DNA from: Peterkaempfera podocarpi
GTDB lineage: Bacteria > Actinomycetota > Actinomycetes > Streptomycetales > Streptomycetaceae
DNA: 64,000 bases
Assembly (NCBI RefSeq): GCF_042466665.1
Contig: NZ_CP162102.1
Span: 4,464,001-4,528,000, forward strand
Direction of reading: 5' to 3'
Shown: in pieces, positions 34,935 through 43,346 of the stretch
How positions within the stretch are numbered: position 1 is the stretch's first letter
How the letters are laid out: the number at the start of each line of letters is the position of its first letter
Position numbers and translations under genes: made by a program
Notes under the pieces: model-generated
What the model was told of the DNA's origin: nothing
What the model saw: the letters and a program-made list of their open reading frames with translations, nothing else
Database searches by the model: none

Positions 34935-35816
34935 GTGACCGCAATCCCGTGCCTGCCCCGCCCCGCCGCCCCCCGCCGGGTCTCGCCCGTCGGCTCGGGC
35001 CGGTCCCGTCACCGTGTCCCGCCCCGCCCGGCCGCCGCGTCTGCGGCGGGCAGGGTCCCCGCGCCCGTGCTGCTGGCACTCTGCGGCGCTCTGGCCACCG
35101 CCGCACTGCTGGCACCGGCCCCGACGGCCGCCGCGGCCCCGCCCTCCGGCGGCTGCGATCGGCCCGCGGCCCACTCCGCACACTCCCCGCAGCCCTCCGG
35201 TGACCACCGCCGGACCGTCCGGAGCCATGCCGGCCGGACCCCCAGTGCCCAGAACACTGGTGCCCAGAACACCGGCGCCCAGAACACCGGCGCCCAGAGC
35301 CCCGACGCCCGGACGGGTGCCGGTGCCGGTGCCGCGCACCGCGGCACCGTCCGGTCCGGAGAGGACCGGCACCGCCTCGGGCACACCCCGCGGCAGGCCT
35401 GCTCAGACGCCCCCGGGAAGCTCTCCGGCGCAGCCCCGCAGATCGGCGCACCCGACGTGGGCGCGACCGTACTGCCGCATCCGTCGGCCGCCGTGGGCGA
35501 GCGGACCGGGACGGCCCACCGGCTGCCGCACCAGGAGACGGCAGGCGCGGAGGACGCCGAAGCGGCCGGCATACCGGGGTCGCGGCGCAGCCTGCCGCAA
35601 CCACCGCCGGTCACCACGGACCAGCCGCTCCCCGGCGGTGCGCTCCCGGTCGCGGCCGATCCTGCCCTCCCGGGGGTGGACGAGGCCGACGGCGAGATAC
35701 CCACCGCCGTCCCCTTCTCCTCGGTCGCGGCGGGGACCTATCTGCCGCTCGGGATGGGGATGAGCCTGATCGGCTTCGGGGTGGCGCTGGTGGGTCTGCG
35801 GCTGCGCCGCCGCTGA
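34935..35816 (+). CDS. Secreted, C-terminally membrane-anchored protein of unknown function
   Basis: A 293-residue protein with no domain I recognise. GTG 34935 has GGAAGG about 10 nt upstream. A long n-region (RSRHRV) precedes a hydrophobic segment near residues 38-62 (VLLALCGALATAALLAPAPTAAAA) that looks like a signal peptide. The body is low-complexity: three to four tandem AQNTG units (35246-35305), then Ala/Gly/His-rich sequence. The C-terminus is one TM helix (LGMGMSLIGFGVALVGL) and RLRRR, a membrane-anchor topology. It lacks an LPxTG sortase motif. Confidence 0.65.
   Translation: MTAIPCLPRPAAPRRVSPVGSGRSRHRVPPRPAAASAAGRVPAPVLLALCGALATAALLAPAPTAAAAPPSGGCDRPAAHSAHSPQPSGDHRRTVRSHAGRTPSAQNTGAQNTGAQNTGAQSPDARTGAGAGAAHRGTVRSGEDRHRLGHTPRQACSDAPGKLSGAAPQIGAPDVGATVLPHPSAAVGERTGTAHRLPHQETAGAEDAEAAGIPGSRRSLPQPPPVTTDQPLPGGALPVAADPALPGVDEADGEIPTAVPFSSVAAGTYLPLGMGMSLIGFGVALVGLRLRRR
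35246..35305 (+). repeat. 15-bp in-frame tandem repeat (AQNTG)
   Basis: About four copies of a 15-bp unit based on GCCCAGAACACCGGC, encoding AQNTG-AQNTG-AQNTG-AQSPD within the surface protein gene. Likely to vary in copy number. Confidence 0.85.
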
Positions 35817-35909
35817 CCGTCGGCCGGCCGCCGTGCGACCGTACTTTTGCCACCCCACTTCTCCGGGGCACTCGACCTCGGCGCGCCCCGGTGAGGAAGA
35901 ATGGCGCTC

Positions 35910-36485
35910 ATGAACACGCCGATGAACGAACGGCCGGAAGACAGCCCGCACGTCCTGATCGTCGGCCCGGACGGCATGGCCGTCGGCGGTGCCCACGGAG
36001 GTGCTCGCCTGCTGTCCGGCGGCGAGGGGGACGAGCCGCGTGAGCTGCCGGTCACCGAGATGGTGGAGCAGCCGGCGAAGGTGATGCGGATCGGCAGCAT
36101 GATCAAGCAGCTGCTGGAGGAGGTGCGCGCGGCACCTCTGGACGAGGCCAGCCGGGTGCGTCTGAAGGACATCCACGCCAGTTCCATCAAGGAGCTGGAG
36201 CAGGGGCTGGCCCCCGAGCTGGTGGAGGAGCTGGAGCGGCTCTCGCTGCCCTTCACCGAGGACACCATCCCCAGCGAGGCCGAGCTGCGGATCGCCCAGG
36301 CCCAGCTGGTGGGCTGGTTGGAGGGGTTGTTCCACGGCATCCAGACGGCGCTGTTCGCCCAGCAGATGGCGGCCAGGGCGCAGTTGGAGCAGATGCGCCG
36401 TGCGTTGCCGCCCGGGCAGGCCGGTCAGCTCGGCGAGGAGCCCGGAGAGCCCGGCCGGGGTATGCGGTCGGGCCCGTACCTCTGA
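35910..36485 (+). CDS. bpa: Bacterial proteasome activator (Bpa/PafE)
   Basis: A 191-residue member of DUF2587, an ATP-independent ring that opens the 20S proteasome gate and feeds unfolded substrates such as HspR. Residues 45-160 form the four-helix bundle (VTEMVEQPAKVMRIGSMIKQ, FHGIQTALFAQQMAARAQLE). The C-terminus is SGPYL; the terminal GPYL corresponds to the HbYX-like GQYL motif of mycobacterial PafE that docks into the proteasome. ATG 35910 is chosen because GAGGAAG lies 10 nt upstream; ATG 35901 is only 1 nt from it. Confidence 0.93.
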   Translation: MNTPMNERPEDSPHVLIVGPDGMAVGGAHGGARLLSGGEGDEPRELPVTEMVEQPAKVMRIGSMIKQLLEEVRAAPLDEASRVRLKDIHASSIKELEQGLAPELVEELERLSLPFTEDTIPSEAELRIAQAQLVGWLEGLFHGIQTALFAQQMAARAQLEQMRRALPPGQAGQLGEEPGEPGRGMRSGPYL

Positions 36486-36736
36486 TCCCCGTGTCGCGGC
36501 CGATCGCCCACCCGTGTTCCGACGTGTCCGGCGCACTCCGGCGTACCGGAACCGATCGGCCCCCGACTCCCGTGTACCGGGGCGTGCACAGTACGATCGC
36601 ACGCCCCGGTACGGACGTCGGGGCGTGCCGATAACCTGGCCCCTGCCGAAGGCCGTTGGGCCCTCCGGCCGGTCCACACACCACGCGTACGCGGCGGCAG
36701 CGGCGGCGCGGCACGCCGAGGGGGATGTTGAGGACG

Positions 36737-38347
36737 ATGGGTGAGGACGGCACCACGGACGGTGCGGGCGCCGGCCTGCGGGCGGTCGGGCACGGCAGAT
36801 ATGTGCTGCAGCAGCTGCTGGGCCAGGGAGGCATGGCCTCCGTCCACCTCGCCCATGACACCGTGCTGGACCGGCCGGTGGCCGTGAAGACGTTGCACAC
36901 CGACCTGGGCCGGGAGTCCTCCTTCCGCGAGCGGTTCCGGCGCGAGGCGCAGGCTGTGGCGCGGCTGAGCCACACCAATATCGTGGCGGTCTACGACAGC
37001 GGTGAGGACACCGACGGTGACGGCTCCACGGTGCCGTACATCGTCATGGAGTACGTCGAGGGAACCTCGCTCAGCGCGGTGCTGCGCAAGGAGATGGAGC
37101 AGCACGGGGCGATGCCCGCCGACCGCGCGTTGAAGATCACCGCGGAGGTGCTGGCGGCGCTGGGAGCCTCGCACGAGCAGGGGCTGGTGCACCGCGACAT
37201 CAAGCCGGGCAATGTGATGGTGACGCCCAAGGGCGTCGTCAAGGTGATGGACTTCGGCATCGCCCGTGCGCTGCAGTCTGGGGTCACCTCGATGACCCAG
37301 ACCGGCATGGTGGTGGGCACCCCGCAGTACCTCTCCCCGGAGCAGGCGCTCGGCAAGAGCGTGGACGCGCGCGCGGACCTCTACTCGGTGGGGTGCCTGC
37401 TCTTCGAGCTGCTCACCGGGCGGCTTCCGTTCGACGGCGACACCGCGTTCTCCATCGCCTACAAGCATGTGCAGGAGCAGCCTCCGGCGCCCTCCACCAT
37501 CAACCGGGCGGTCACCCCTGCGGTGGACGCCCTGGTGGCGCGGGCGCTGCGCAAGGATCCGGCGCATCGCTTCCCCACTGCCGAGGCGATGCGGGAGGAG
37601 GTGCGGCGGGCCGCCTCCGGCGAGCAGGGCGGGGCGACCCCGCTGGTGATCGGCGGTGGTCCCAGTGCCGCCCATGGGCAGGGCTCCGGTGGCGGCAGCC
37701 CCATCTCCTCGGCGATCTTCCCGCAGGTCACAGGGGAGCTGCGGACGCCCTCCCCGGAGCAGGTGCGCCAGCCGTACCAGCCCGGTCCTGTGCCGTCGTT
37801 CGGCGCCGGTGGCCCGATGGCCCCGCACACCCCACCGCACACTCCCGTGCACACGCCGCCACCGCAGACTCCGCCGCCGCACACGCCCCCGCCGCACACG
37901 CCAATGCCGCACACACCGGTGCCGGGCCCGGTTCCGCAGTACGGTCCGCCGCAGAACCGGCCGCTGCACACCCCGCCGCCGAGGCAGGGCTTCCCGCAGC
38001 AGGGCCCCGCACCCATGCCCGGTCCGATGCCGGGCCCCATGGCGGGTCCCATACCGGGGCCGATGCAGCCGATGCGGATGGGGGCGCCCACACCGCCGCC
38101 GGGCCCCTTTGCGCCGGGCCCGGCCCCGTTCGCGCCGCGCCCGCCGCAGCCCAGCGGCAACGGTTGCGGCACGGCGCTGGTGGTGGTCGGTGTGATCGTG
38201 GGTGTGCTGGTCCTGATCGGCATCATCGTGGCGATCGTGGCGGCCCGGACCCAGAGGGACAACGAGGGTCCGTACACCAGCCCCACGGACGGGTACTCCG
38301 GGATGCGGTTCCCGGGCCCGGCGAGCGGACCCGGGGCGGTGATCTGA
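36737..38347 (+). CDS. Ser/Thr protein kinase (PknB-like, no PASTA domains)
   Basis: A 536-residue transmembrane kinase. The catalytic domain covers about residues 20-288: glycine loop LGQGGMASVHLA, VAVKTL lysine, HRDIKPGNV (near 152), MDFGIAR and activation segment TSMTQTGMVVGTPQYLSPEQ. A long Pro/His/Thr/Gly-rich juxtamembrane region follows (HTPPPHTPM-type repeats, PMPGPMPGP). A single TM lies at about 478-503 (VVVGVIVGVLVLIGIIVAIVAA), then a 33-residue outside tail. An ATG at 36725 is also possible. Tandem with a second kinase and downstream of bpa. Confidence 0.93.
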   Translation: MGEDGTTDGAGAGLRAVGHGRYVLQQLLGQGGMASVHLAHDTVLDRPVAVKTLHTDLGRESSFRERFRREAQAVARLSHTNIVAVYDSGEDTDGDGSTVPYIVMEYVEGTSLSAVLRKEMEQHGAMPADRALKITAEVLAALGASHEQGLVHRDIKPGNVMVTPKGVVKVMDFGIARALQSGVTSMTQTGMVVGTPQYLSPEQALGKSVDARADLYSVGCLLFELLTGRLPFDGDTAFSIAYKHVQEQPPAPSTINRAVTPAVDALVARALRKDPAHRFPTAEAMREEVRRAASGEQGGATPLVIGGGPSAAHGQGSGGGSPISSAIFPQVTGELRTPSPEQVRQPYQPGPVPSFGAGGPMAPHTPPHTPVHTPPPQTPPPHTPPPHTPMPHTPVPGPVPQYGPPQNRPLHTPPPRQGFPQQGPAPMPGPMPGPMAGPIPGPMQPMRMGAPTPPPGPFAPGPAPFAPRPPQPSGNGCGTALVVVGVIVGVLVLIGIIVAIVAARTQRDNEGPYTSPTDGYSGMRFPGPASGPGAVI

Positions 38348-38621
38348 CCGGTCGGACGTGGGCGGACATGGGCACACGGGGCGTGCGAGGGCAGATTGCG
38401 CGCCGACCGCGGGGGTGCGCGCCCGGCGGTGGCCGGGTAGGCGTCACCCAGGTGGTTCAGCCGACACGGACGCCCTTCGAAGGCGGTAGCGTGCACGGAG
38501 GAACCCCTCCTCCGGCCCGTTTGTGGGCAGGAGGGGCAGATCAGGTTGCCGGGCCCCGGCGGACCCGAGACAGAGACGAGAGCGTGATCGCATTCAGGCC
38601 GACGACGGACGGCGAGGAGTG

Positions 38622-40427
38622 ATGGCAGAGACACCGCACACGGGGGACGGCGACCGCCGCGACACCGCCCGTGAGCAGTCACCGAACGTCGTCCCGGGAG
38701 AGCAGGACGCCATCCACGGCGGCCGGGCCCCGGGCGCCGCCCAGGACACTCCGCACACGCCGGCCGCCGCGCACAGCACCGGCGGGTTCGGCCGCTCCGG
38801 CTTCGGCGCCCCCGGTACTCCGGGGCAGGGCGTCGAGGGCGACTTCGGGACGGTCGGCGAGGGGCGCTACCAGTTGACCCGGCGGCTCGGCCGCGGCGGC
38901 ATGGCCGAGGTGTTCGCCGCCCAGGACCTGCGTCTTGGGCGCACAGTCGCGGTGAAGCTGCTCCGCACCGAGTTGGCCCAGGACGACGTGGCCCGCCAGC
39001 GTTTCACGCGCGAGGCGCACTCGGTGGCCTCGCTCAACCACCATGCCGTGGTGGCGGTGTACGACACCGGCGAGGAGGAGCTGGCGAACGGCGACTCCAT
39101 GCCGTACATCGTCATGGAGCTGGTGGAGGGCCGCACCGTCCGCGATCTCCTGGTGGACGAGGAGGCGCCGCCGGTCGACCAGGCGCTGATCATCATCGCC
39201 GGTGTGCTGGAGGCGCTGGCGTACAGCCACCGGCACGGCATCGTGCACCGCGACATCAAGCCCGCCAATGTGATCATCACCACCGCGGGCGCGGTCAAGG
39301 TGATGGACTTCGGCATCGCACGTGCGCTCACCGGCGCCGCGAGCACCATGACCCAGACCGGCATGGTGATGGGCACTCCGCAGTACCTCTCCCCGGAGCA
39401 GGCACTCGGCAAGGCGGTGGACCACCGCTCCGACCTCTATGCCACCGGCTGCATGCTCTATGAGCTGCTGACGCTGCGGCCGCCGTTCACCGGTGACACC
39501 CCGCTCTCGGTGGTCTACCAGCACGTTCAGGACAATCCGGTGCCGCCCTCGCAGGCCCACCACCGGGTGCCGCCGCAGCTGGACGGCCTGGTTCTGCGGT
39601 CGCTGGCCAAGAACCCCGACGAGCGCTTCCAGAGCGCCGACGAGTTCCGTGCGCATGTGCAGCAGACGCTGCGCGAGCTGCACGGCGGTTCGGGCACCGG
39701 TGCAGGCCGAGCGGCGGGTGCCGCGGTGGCGGGGCTGGCGGCGGCCGGTGCCGCCGGTGCGGCCATGCCGAACGGCTCCAACGCCGTGACCGAGCAGTTC
39801 GGCACCGCGACGCCGCCGATGGGCAGCAACGCTCCGACGGCGCTGGGTCCGGGCTACCGGCCCTATGACACCCCGGCGGGCGGTTACGGCAGGGGCGGCC
39901 CGGGAGCGGGTGTTCCGGCCCAGGCGGACGACGAGCCGCCGCGCGGGCGCAGCCCGCTGCTCTGGCTGGCGCTGGCCGCGGCCGCCGCGGTGGCGGTGGT
40001 GGCCGCGATACTGGCCTCCCAGCACTCCGGTTCCGGTGGCCCCAACCCCGGCACCACCAATCCCACGGCTCCCAGCGCCTCCAGTACCAGCGGTGCGCCG
40101 AGCGAGGAACCCACGCCCAGCTTCGGGTCGCAGCCGCCGACCGGGAGCACCGGGACGATCAACGAGTCGCCCGGCGGTGTGCCGCTCCCCGGTCCGACCT
40201 CGTCGGCCCCGGCCAGCTCGCAGCCGCCGACCTCGCAGCCGCCGACATCGGAGCCGCCGACCTCGTCGCCGACGGTCTCGACGCCGCCGCCCAGCTCCTC
40301 GGAGTCGGCGCCGTCGTCGCCCGAACCCAGTGCCAGCTCCAGCGGCAATGCGGCCGGTGGCGATGACGGGGGCGGCCCCACCCCCACCGATGTCGGGGGC
40401 ACTCCGGGTGGCGCGGCCAGCCCCTGA
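38622..40427 (+). CDS. Ser/Thr protein kinase (second tandem copy)
   Basis: A 601-residue transmembrane kinase. A disordered N-terminal region of about 80 residues precedes the kinase domain (about 81-345): LGRGGMAEVFAA, VAVKLL, HRDIKPANV, MDFGIAR, STMTQTGMVMGTPQYLSPEQA. The TM helix is at about 445-467 (LLWLALAAAAAVAVVAAILAS). The external tail of about 135 residues is Ser/Pro/Thr-rich (QPPTSQPPTSEPPTSSP) and could span or bind the wall. No PASTA repeats. ATG 38622 has GAGGAG immediately upstream. Its activation loop is nearly identical to that of the preceding kinase, indicating tandem duplication. Its stop codon begins a 19-bp tandem repeat. Confidence 0.93.
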   Translation: MAETPHTGDGDRRDTAREQSPNVVPGEQDAIHGGRAPGAAQDTPHTPAAAHSTGGFGRSGFGAPGTPGQGVEGDFGTVGEGRYQLTRRLGRGGMAEVFAAQDLRLGRTVAVKLLRTELAQDDVARQRFTREAHSVASLNHHAVVAVYDTGEEELANGDSMPYIVMELVEGRTVRDLLVDEEAPPVDQALIIIAGVLEALAYSHRHGIVHRDIKPANVIITTAGAVKVMDFGIARALTGAASTMTQTGMVMGTPQYLSPEQALGKAVDHRSDLYATGCMLYELLTLRPPFTGDTPLSVVYQHVQDNPVPPSQAHHRVPPQLDGLVLRSLAKNPDERFQSADEFRAHVQQTLRELHGGSGTGAGRAAGAAVAGLAAAGAAGAAMPNGSNAVTEQFGTATPPMGSNAPTALGPGYRPYDTPAGGYGRGGPGAGVPAQADDEPPRGRSPLLWLALAAAAAVAVVAAILASQHSGSGGPNPGTTNPTAPSASSTSGAPSEEPTPSFGSQPPTGSTGTINESPGGVPLPGPTSSAPASSQPPTSQPPTSEPPTSSPTVSTPPPSSSESAPSSPEPSASSSGNAAGGDDGGGPTPTDVGGTPGGAASP

Positions 40428-40498
40428 CCTGTATTTCGGCCCCTGACCTGTATTTCGGCCCCTGACCTGCATTTCGGCCCCTGACCTGCCCTTTCGGC
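40422..40498 (+). repeat. 19-bp tandem repeat after the kinase gene
   Basis: Four consecutive copies of CCCTGACCTGTATTTCGGC: 40422-40440, 40441-40459, 40460-40478 (one change) and 40479-40498 (expanded by one base). The first copy includes the kinase stop codon TGA, so each copy can provide a stop in that frame. Confidence 0.9.
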
Positions 40499-40600
40499 CC
40501 CGGACCCGGCTCCGCCGGTCCGGGCCGCCGCATGTCCGGCCACCTGTTGCCGTCCCGTTCCCGCCCCGTCCCGCGCCTCCGCCGCGGGGCGCCCGGCCGG

Positions 40601-41665
40601 TCAGTTGATGTATGCGTCCAGCACCTGTTCGTACTCCTCGCACCAGGAGACGATCTGCGCCGCTGCGGCCGGGAAGAGCGGGTCCGCCCGGTGGTCGCCG
40701 CGCTGGTAGCGCCACTGCAGCATCCAGAAGTCGTTGAGCCGCTCCCACCACACCCGGTGCACCGCGGCCGCCATCTCCTCGGCCCCGGCCGCCCCAGCCG
40801 CCCGGTAGGCCTGGGAGAAGCGCCGCACCCGCACCAGGTCCAGTGCCCCGGTGAGGGGGTGGTGGAAGAAGAGGGTGGCTCCGCGGACGGCCTCCTCGGC
40901 GCGCGGTTTGAGGCCCAGCCGGTCCCAGTCCAGGATCGCGACCGGCTCGGACCCCCGGTAGAGCAGGTTCAGCGGGTGGAAGTCGCCGTGCACCCACCCG
41001 GTGGGCGGGGCGGCGTCCGGCCGCGGGCGGCGGTGGGCGTGCGAGGCCAGCAGGCCGCGGCGTTCCAGCAGCCGCTGCCGGGCCAGCAGGTCCAGCTCGT
41101 CCTGGGGGCGGTGGGCGGCGGCCAGGGCCAGCAGTTCCTCGATGAGCTCCTCGGTGCGTACCGGGTCGGCACTGGGCTGGACCAGGGGCTGTAGCACCGG
41201 GGGGTGGACCCTGGCCAGGGCCAGGTGGACGGCGCCCAGCAGGGTGCCCAGTTCGGCGCACTGGTCCGGGGTGAGCTCGTGTCCGGCCCGGTGGCTACCG
41301 TCCACCCAGGGGAAGAGGGCGTAGCGCCGCCCGGCGAACGCCACCACGGTACGGCCGTCCCGGGCGGCCAGCGGGGGCGCGGTGGGCAGGCCGAGGGCGT
41401 GCAGGGCCGCGGTGGCGTGGTGCTGGGCGGCGATGGCGGCCGGGACGGCGGTGGTGCGGTCGACGTAGCACTTCAGGAAGTAGGTGCCGGCCGTGGTCAG
41501 CACCCGGTATCCGTGGTTGAGCAGGCCCTCGGCCACGGGGGAGGCCTCCAGCGGCTCGCCGGCGTCGTAGCGCCGGAGGAGGGCCGCGGCGGCGTCGGCG
41601 GGCGGGGCCGGGCTGGGGATGCGTGGCGTACGGCTGCGGCGGTCAATGTGCTGACCGTTGATCAC
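40601..41665 (-). CDS. APH family phosphotransferase
   Basis: A 354-residue kinase-fold small-molecule phosphotransferase. The N-lobe has YFLKCYVDRTT with the ATP-binding Lys. The C-lobe has the catalytic Brenner motif VHGDFHPLNLLY (near 225) and the metal-binding DWDRLG in VAILDWDRLGLKPR. The form suggests a homoserine-kinase/aminoglycoside-phosphotransferase-like enzyme, substrate unknown. GTG at 41665 gives MINGQHIDRRSR. It is convergent with the kinase gene and divergent from the bkd operon. Confidence 0.88.
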   Translation of the reverse strand: MINGQHIDRRSRTPRIPSPAPPADAAAALLRRYDAGEPLEASPVAEGLLNHGYRVLTTAGTYFLKCYVDRTTAVPAAIAAQHHATAALHALGLPTAPPLAARDGRTVVAFAGRRYALFPWVDGSHRAGHELTPDQCAELGTLLGAVHLALARVHPPVLQPLVQPSADPVRTEELIEELLALAAAHRPQDELDLLARQRLLERRGLLASHAHRRPRPDAAPPTGWVHGDFHPLNLLYRGSEPVAILDWDRLGLKPRAEEAVRGATLFFHHPLTGALDLVRVRRFSQAYRAAGAAGAEEMAAAVHRVWWERLNDFWMLQWRYQRGDHRADPLFPAAAAQIVSWCEEYEQVLDAYIN

Positions 41666-41705
41666 GTGACCGATGGTACTGCTGTGGCGGGTGTGGCGAA
41701 ATCCG

Positions 41706-41720
41706 CTGACGTGACGTCAG
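41706..41720. promoter_or_regulatory. Perfect palindrome, possible operator
   Basis: CTGACGT-G-ACGTCAG is a perfect 15-bp palindrome between the divergent APH and bkd genes. Regulator unknown. Confidence 0.5.
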
Positions 41721-41869
41721 TGTTGTTGCCGGGCAGGGGGTACCGAGCGGTAAAGGAGGCCGGTGATCCATGGCATGTCCACTTCGTCCGAGTGCGTACT
41801 ACTTTCCGGCTCCCCTGCCGGGAGGCCCGCGCCGCCCGGTTTTGAACCGAAGTTCCTCCTCGGAGGCCC

Positions 41870-41899
41870 TTACGCCGAGCGGGTGGCTCCGGATAGCGT
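41870..41899 (+). promoter_or_regulatory. Candidate promoter of the bkd operon
   Basis: TTACGC (41870-41875), 18-bp spacer, TAGCGT (41894-41899). Transcription from about 41906 would give a leader of about 270 nt. Confidence 0.4.
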
Positions 41900-42178
41900 G
41901 CGCAGGTGCACCGACGGGAACCCTGACATCAGAGCCCGAGGCTCCACCGCCGACGGAACAACTAGGACGTCCAAGCTCAAGCGCACTTCATGCTTCTGCT
42001 GGGTAACGTTCTCTGCGGGTCGTCCCCGGGAGCACAGAAAGACCGCCCCCCGCTTCGCACACCCCGCGCACACCCCGCGCGGAAACCGCGAGGAGGACCG
42101 CCGAAGGAGGCGGCCGAACGGGAGGATGTCGGACCGGTTGCCGGCGACCCCGGGGGCCGGACAGACCGAGGAGTGAAC

Positions 42179-43345
42179 GTGACCGTCGACAGCACGGCGG
42201 GAGTGCCCAAGAAGGCCTCCGGCACCCGCAGGAAGCGGGGGCCCTCCCGCTCCGGCAGCATCGTGTCGCCGCCGGAGCCCGAGCTCGTCCAGCTGCTGAC
42301 CCCCCAGGGTGAGCGGATCGAGCATCCGGACTTCTCCCTGGAGACCACCCCGGACGAGCTGCGCGCGCTCTACCGCGACCTCGTCCTCGTCCGCCGCTTC
42401 GACGCCGAGGCCACCGCCCTGCAGCGCCAGGGCGAGCTGGGCCTGTGGGCGTCACTGCTCGGCCAGGAGGCCGCGCAGGTCGGCTCCGGTCGCGCCATGC
42501 GACCGGGCGACTACGCCTTCCCCACCTACCGCGAGCACGGTGTGGCCTGGGTCAAGGGTGTGAACCCGCTCAACCTGCTGGGCATGTTCCGCGGCGTGAA
42601 CCACGGCGGCTGGGACCCCAACGAGAAGAACTTCCACCTCTACACCATCGTCATCGGCTCGCAGACGCTGCACGCGACCGGCTATGCCATGGGCATCACC
42701 AAGGACGGTGCCGACGACGCGGTGATCGCCTACTTCGGCGACGGTGCCTCCAGCCAGGGCGACGTCAACGAGGCCTTCACCTTCGCCTCGGTCTACAACG
42801 CCCCGGTGGTCTTCTTCTGCCAGAACAACCAGTGGGCGATCTCCGAGCCCACCGAGAAGCAGAGCCGGGTGCCGATCTACCGGCGTGCCTCCGGTTTCGG
42901 CTTCCCCGGCATCCGGGTGGACGGCAACGACGTCCTGGCCTGCCTGGCGGTCACCCGCTGGGCACTGGACCACGCCCGCAGCGGCAACGGCCCGGTACTG
43001 GTGGAGGCCTTCACCTACCGCATGGGTGCCCACACCACCTCCGACGACCCCACCCGCTACCGGCTCACCGAGGAGCTGGAGGCCTGGAAGCTCAAGGACC
43101 CCATCGAGCGCCTCAAGGCGCACCTGACCCGGCAGGGCTGGGCCGACCAGGAGTTCCTGGACGCGGTGGAGACCGAGAGCGAGCAGCTGGCCCGGCGGGT
43201 CCGCGAGGGCGTCCGCACCATGCCGGACCCGTCCCCCGCAGCGATCTTCGAGCATGTCTATGCCGACGGCCATGCACTGGTCGACGAGGAGCGGGCGCAG
43301 TACGAGGCGTACGCGGCCTCCTTCGAGGGCGGGGAGGACCGCTGA
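42179..43345 (+). CDS. bkdA: Branched-chain alpha-keto acid dehydrogenase E1 alpha subunit
   Basis: A 388-residue thiamine-diphosphate-dependent subunit that decarboxylates branched-chain 2-oxo acids. The ThDP motif is YFGDGASSQGDVNEAF...NN (near 187-216), with FPTYREHGVAW and the phosphorylation-loop-like RMGAHTTSDDPTRYR. Start GTG 42179 (MTVDSTAGVPKK) lies 5 nt after AGGAG; GTG 42173 is in frame. The first 40 residues are basic. First gene of E1alpha-E1beta-E2; no E3 or BkdR gene is adjacent. The pathway makes isobutyryl-, isovaleryl- and 2-methylbutyryl-CoA for branched fatty acids and polyketide starters. Confidence 0.93.
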   Translation: MTVDSTAGVPKKASGTRRKRGPSRSGSIVSPPEPELVQLLTPQGERIEHPDFSLETTPDELRALYRDLVLVRRFDAEATALQRQGELGLWASLLGQEAAQVGSGRAMRPGDYAFPTYREHGVAWVKGVNPLNLLGMFRGVNHGGWDPNEKNFHLYTIVIGSQTLHATGYAMGITKDGADDAVIAYFGDGASSQGDVNEAFTFASVYNAPVVFFCQNNQWAISEPTEKQSRVPIYRRASGFGFPGIRVDGNDVLACLAVTRWALDHARSGNGPVLVEAFTYRMGAHTTSDDPTRYRLTEELEAWKLKDPIERLKAHLTRQGWADQEFLDAVETESEQLARRVREGVRTMPDPSPAAIFEHVYADGHALVDEERAQYEAYAASFEGGEDR

Positions 43346-43346
43346 C

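Larger units (their letters stand above)
41666..42178. other. 513-bp region upstream of the keto-acid dehydrogenase operon
   Basis: No gene is certain. It holds a perfect 15-bp palindrome (41706-41720), AAAGGAGG at 41754-41761 before an ATG at 41770 opening a 78-codon frame of unclear status, and a promoter at 41870-41899 that leaves a leader of about 270 nt before the E1alpha start. Coding quality of the short frames is poor. Confidence 0.5.

Noticed and set aside
35720..35816. LPxTG sortase signal at the end of the surface protein (TYLPLGMG).
   Set aside because: The sequence lacks the Thr-Gly of LPxTG; a plain C-terminal transmembrane anchor explains it.
40422..40498. CRISPR-like array.
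   Set aside because: The 19-bp repeats are directly adjacent without spacers.
41646..41660. A third parS near the APH start (TCACGTGA core).
   Set aside because: The flanking bases do not match GTTTCACGTGAAAC.
41763..42176. 137-codon plus-strand frame ending at the E1alpha start.
   Set aside because: No homology and poor codon bias; retained only as a leader-region question.
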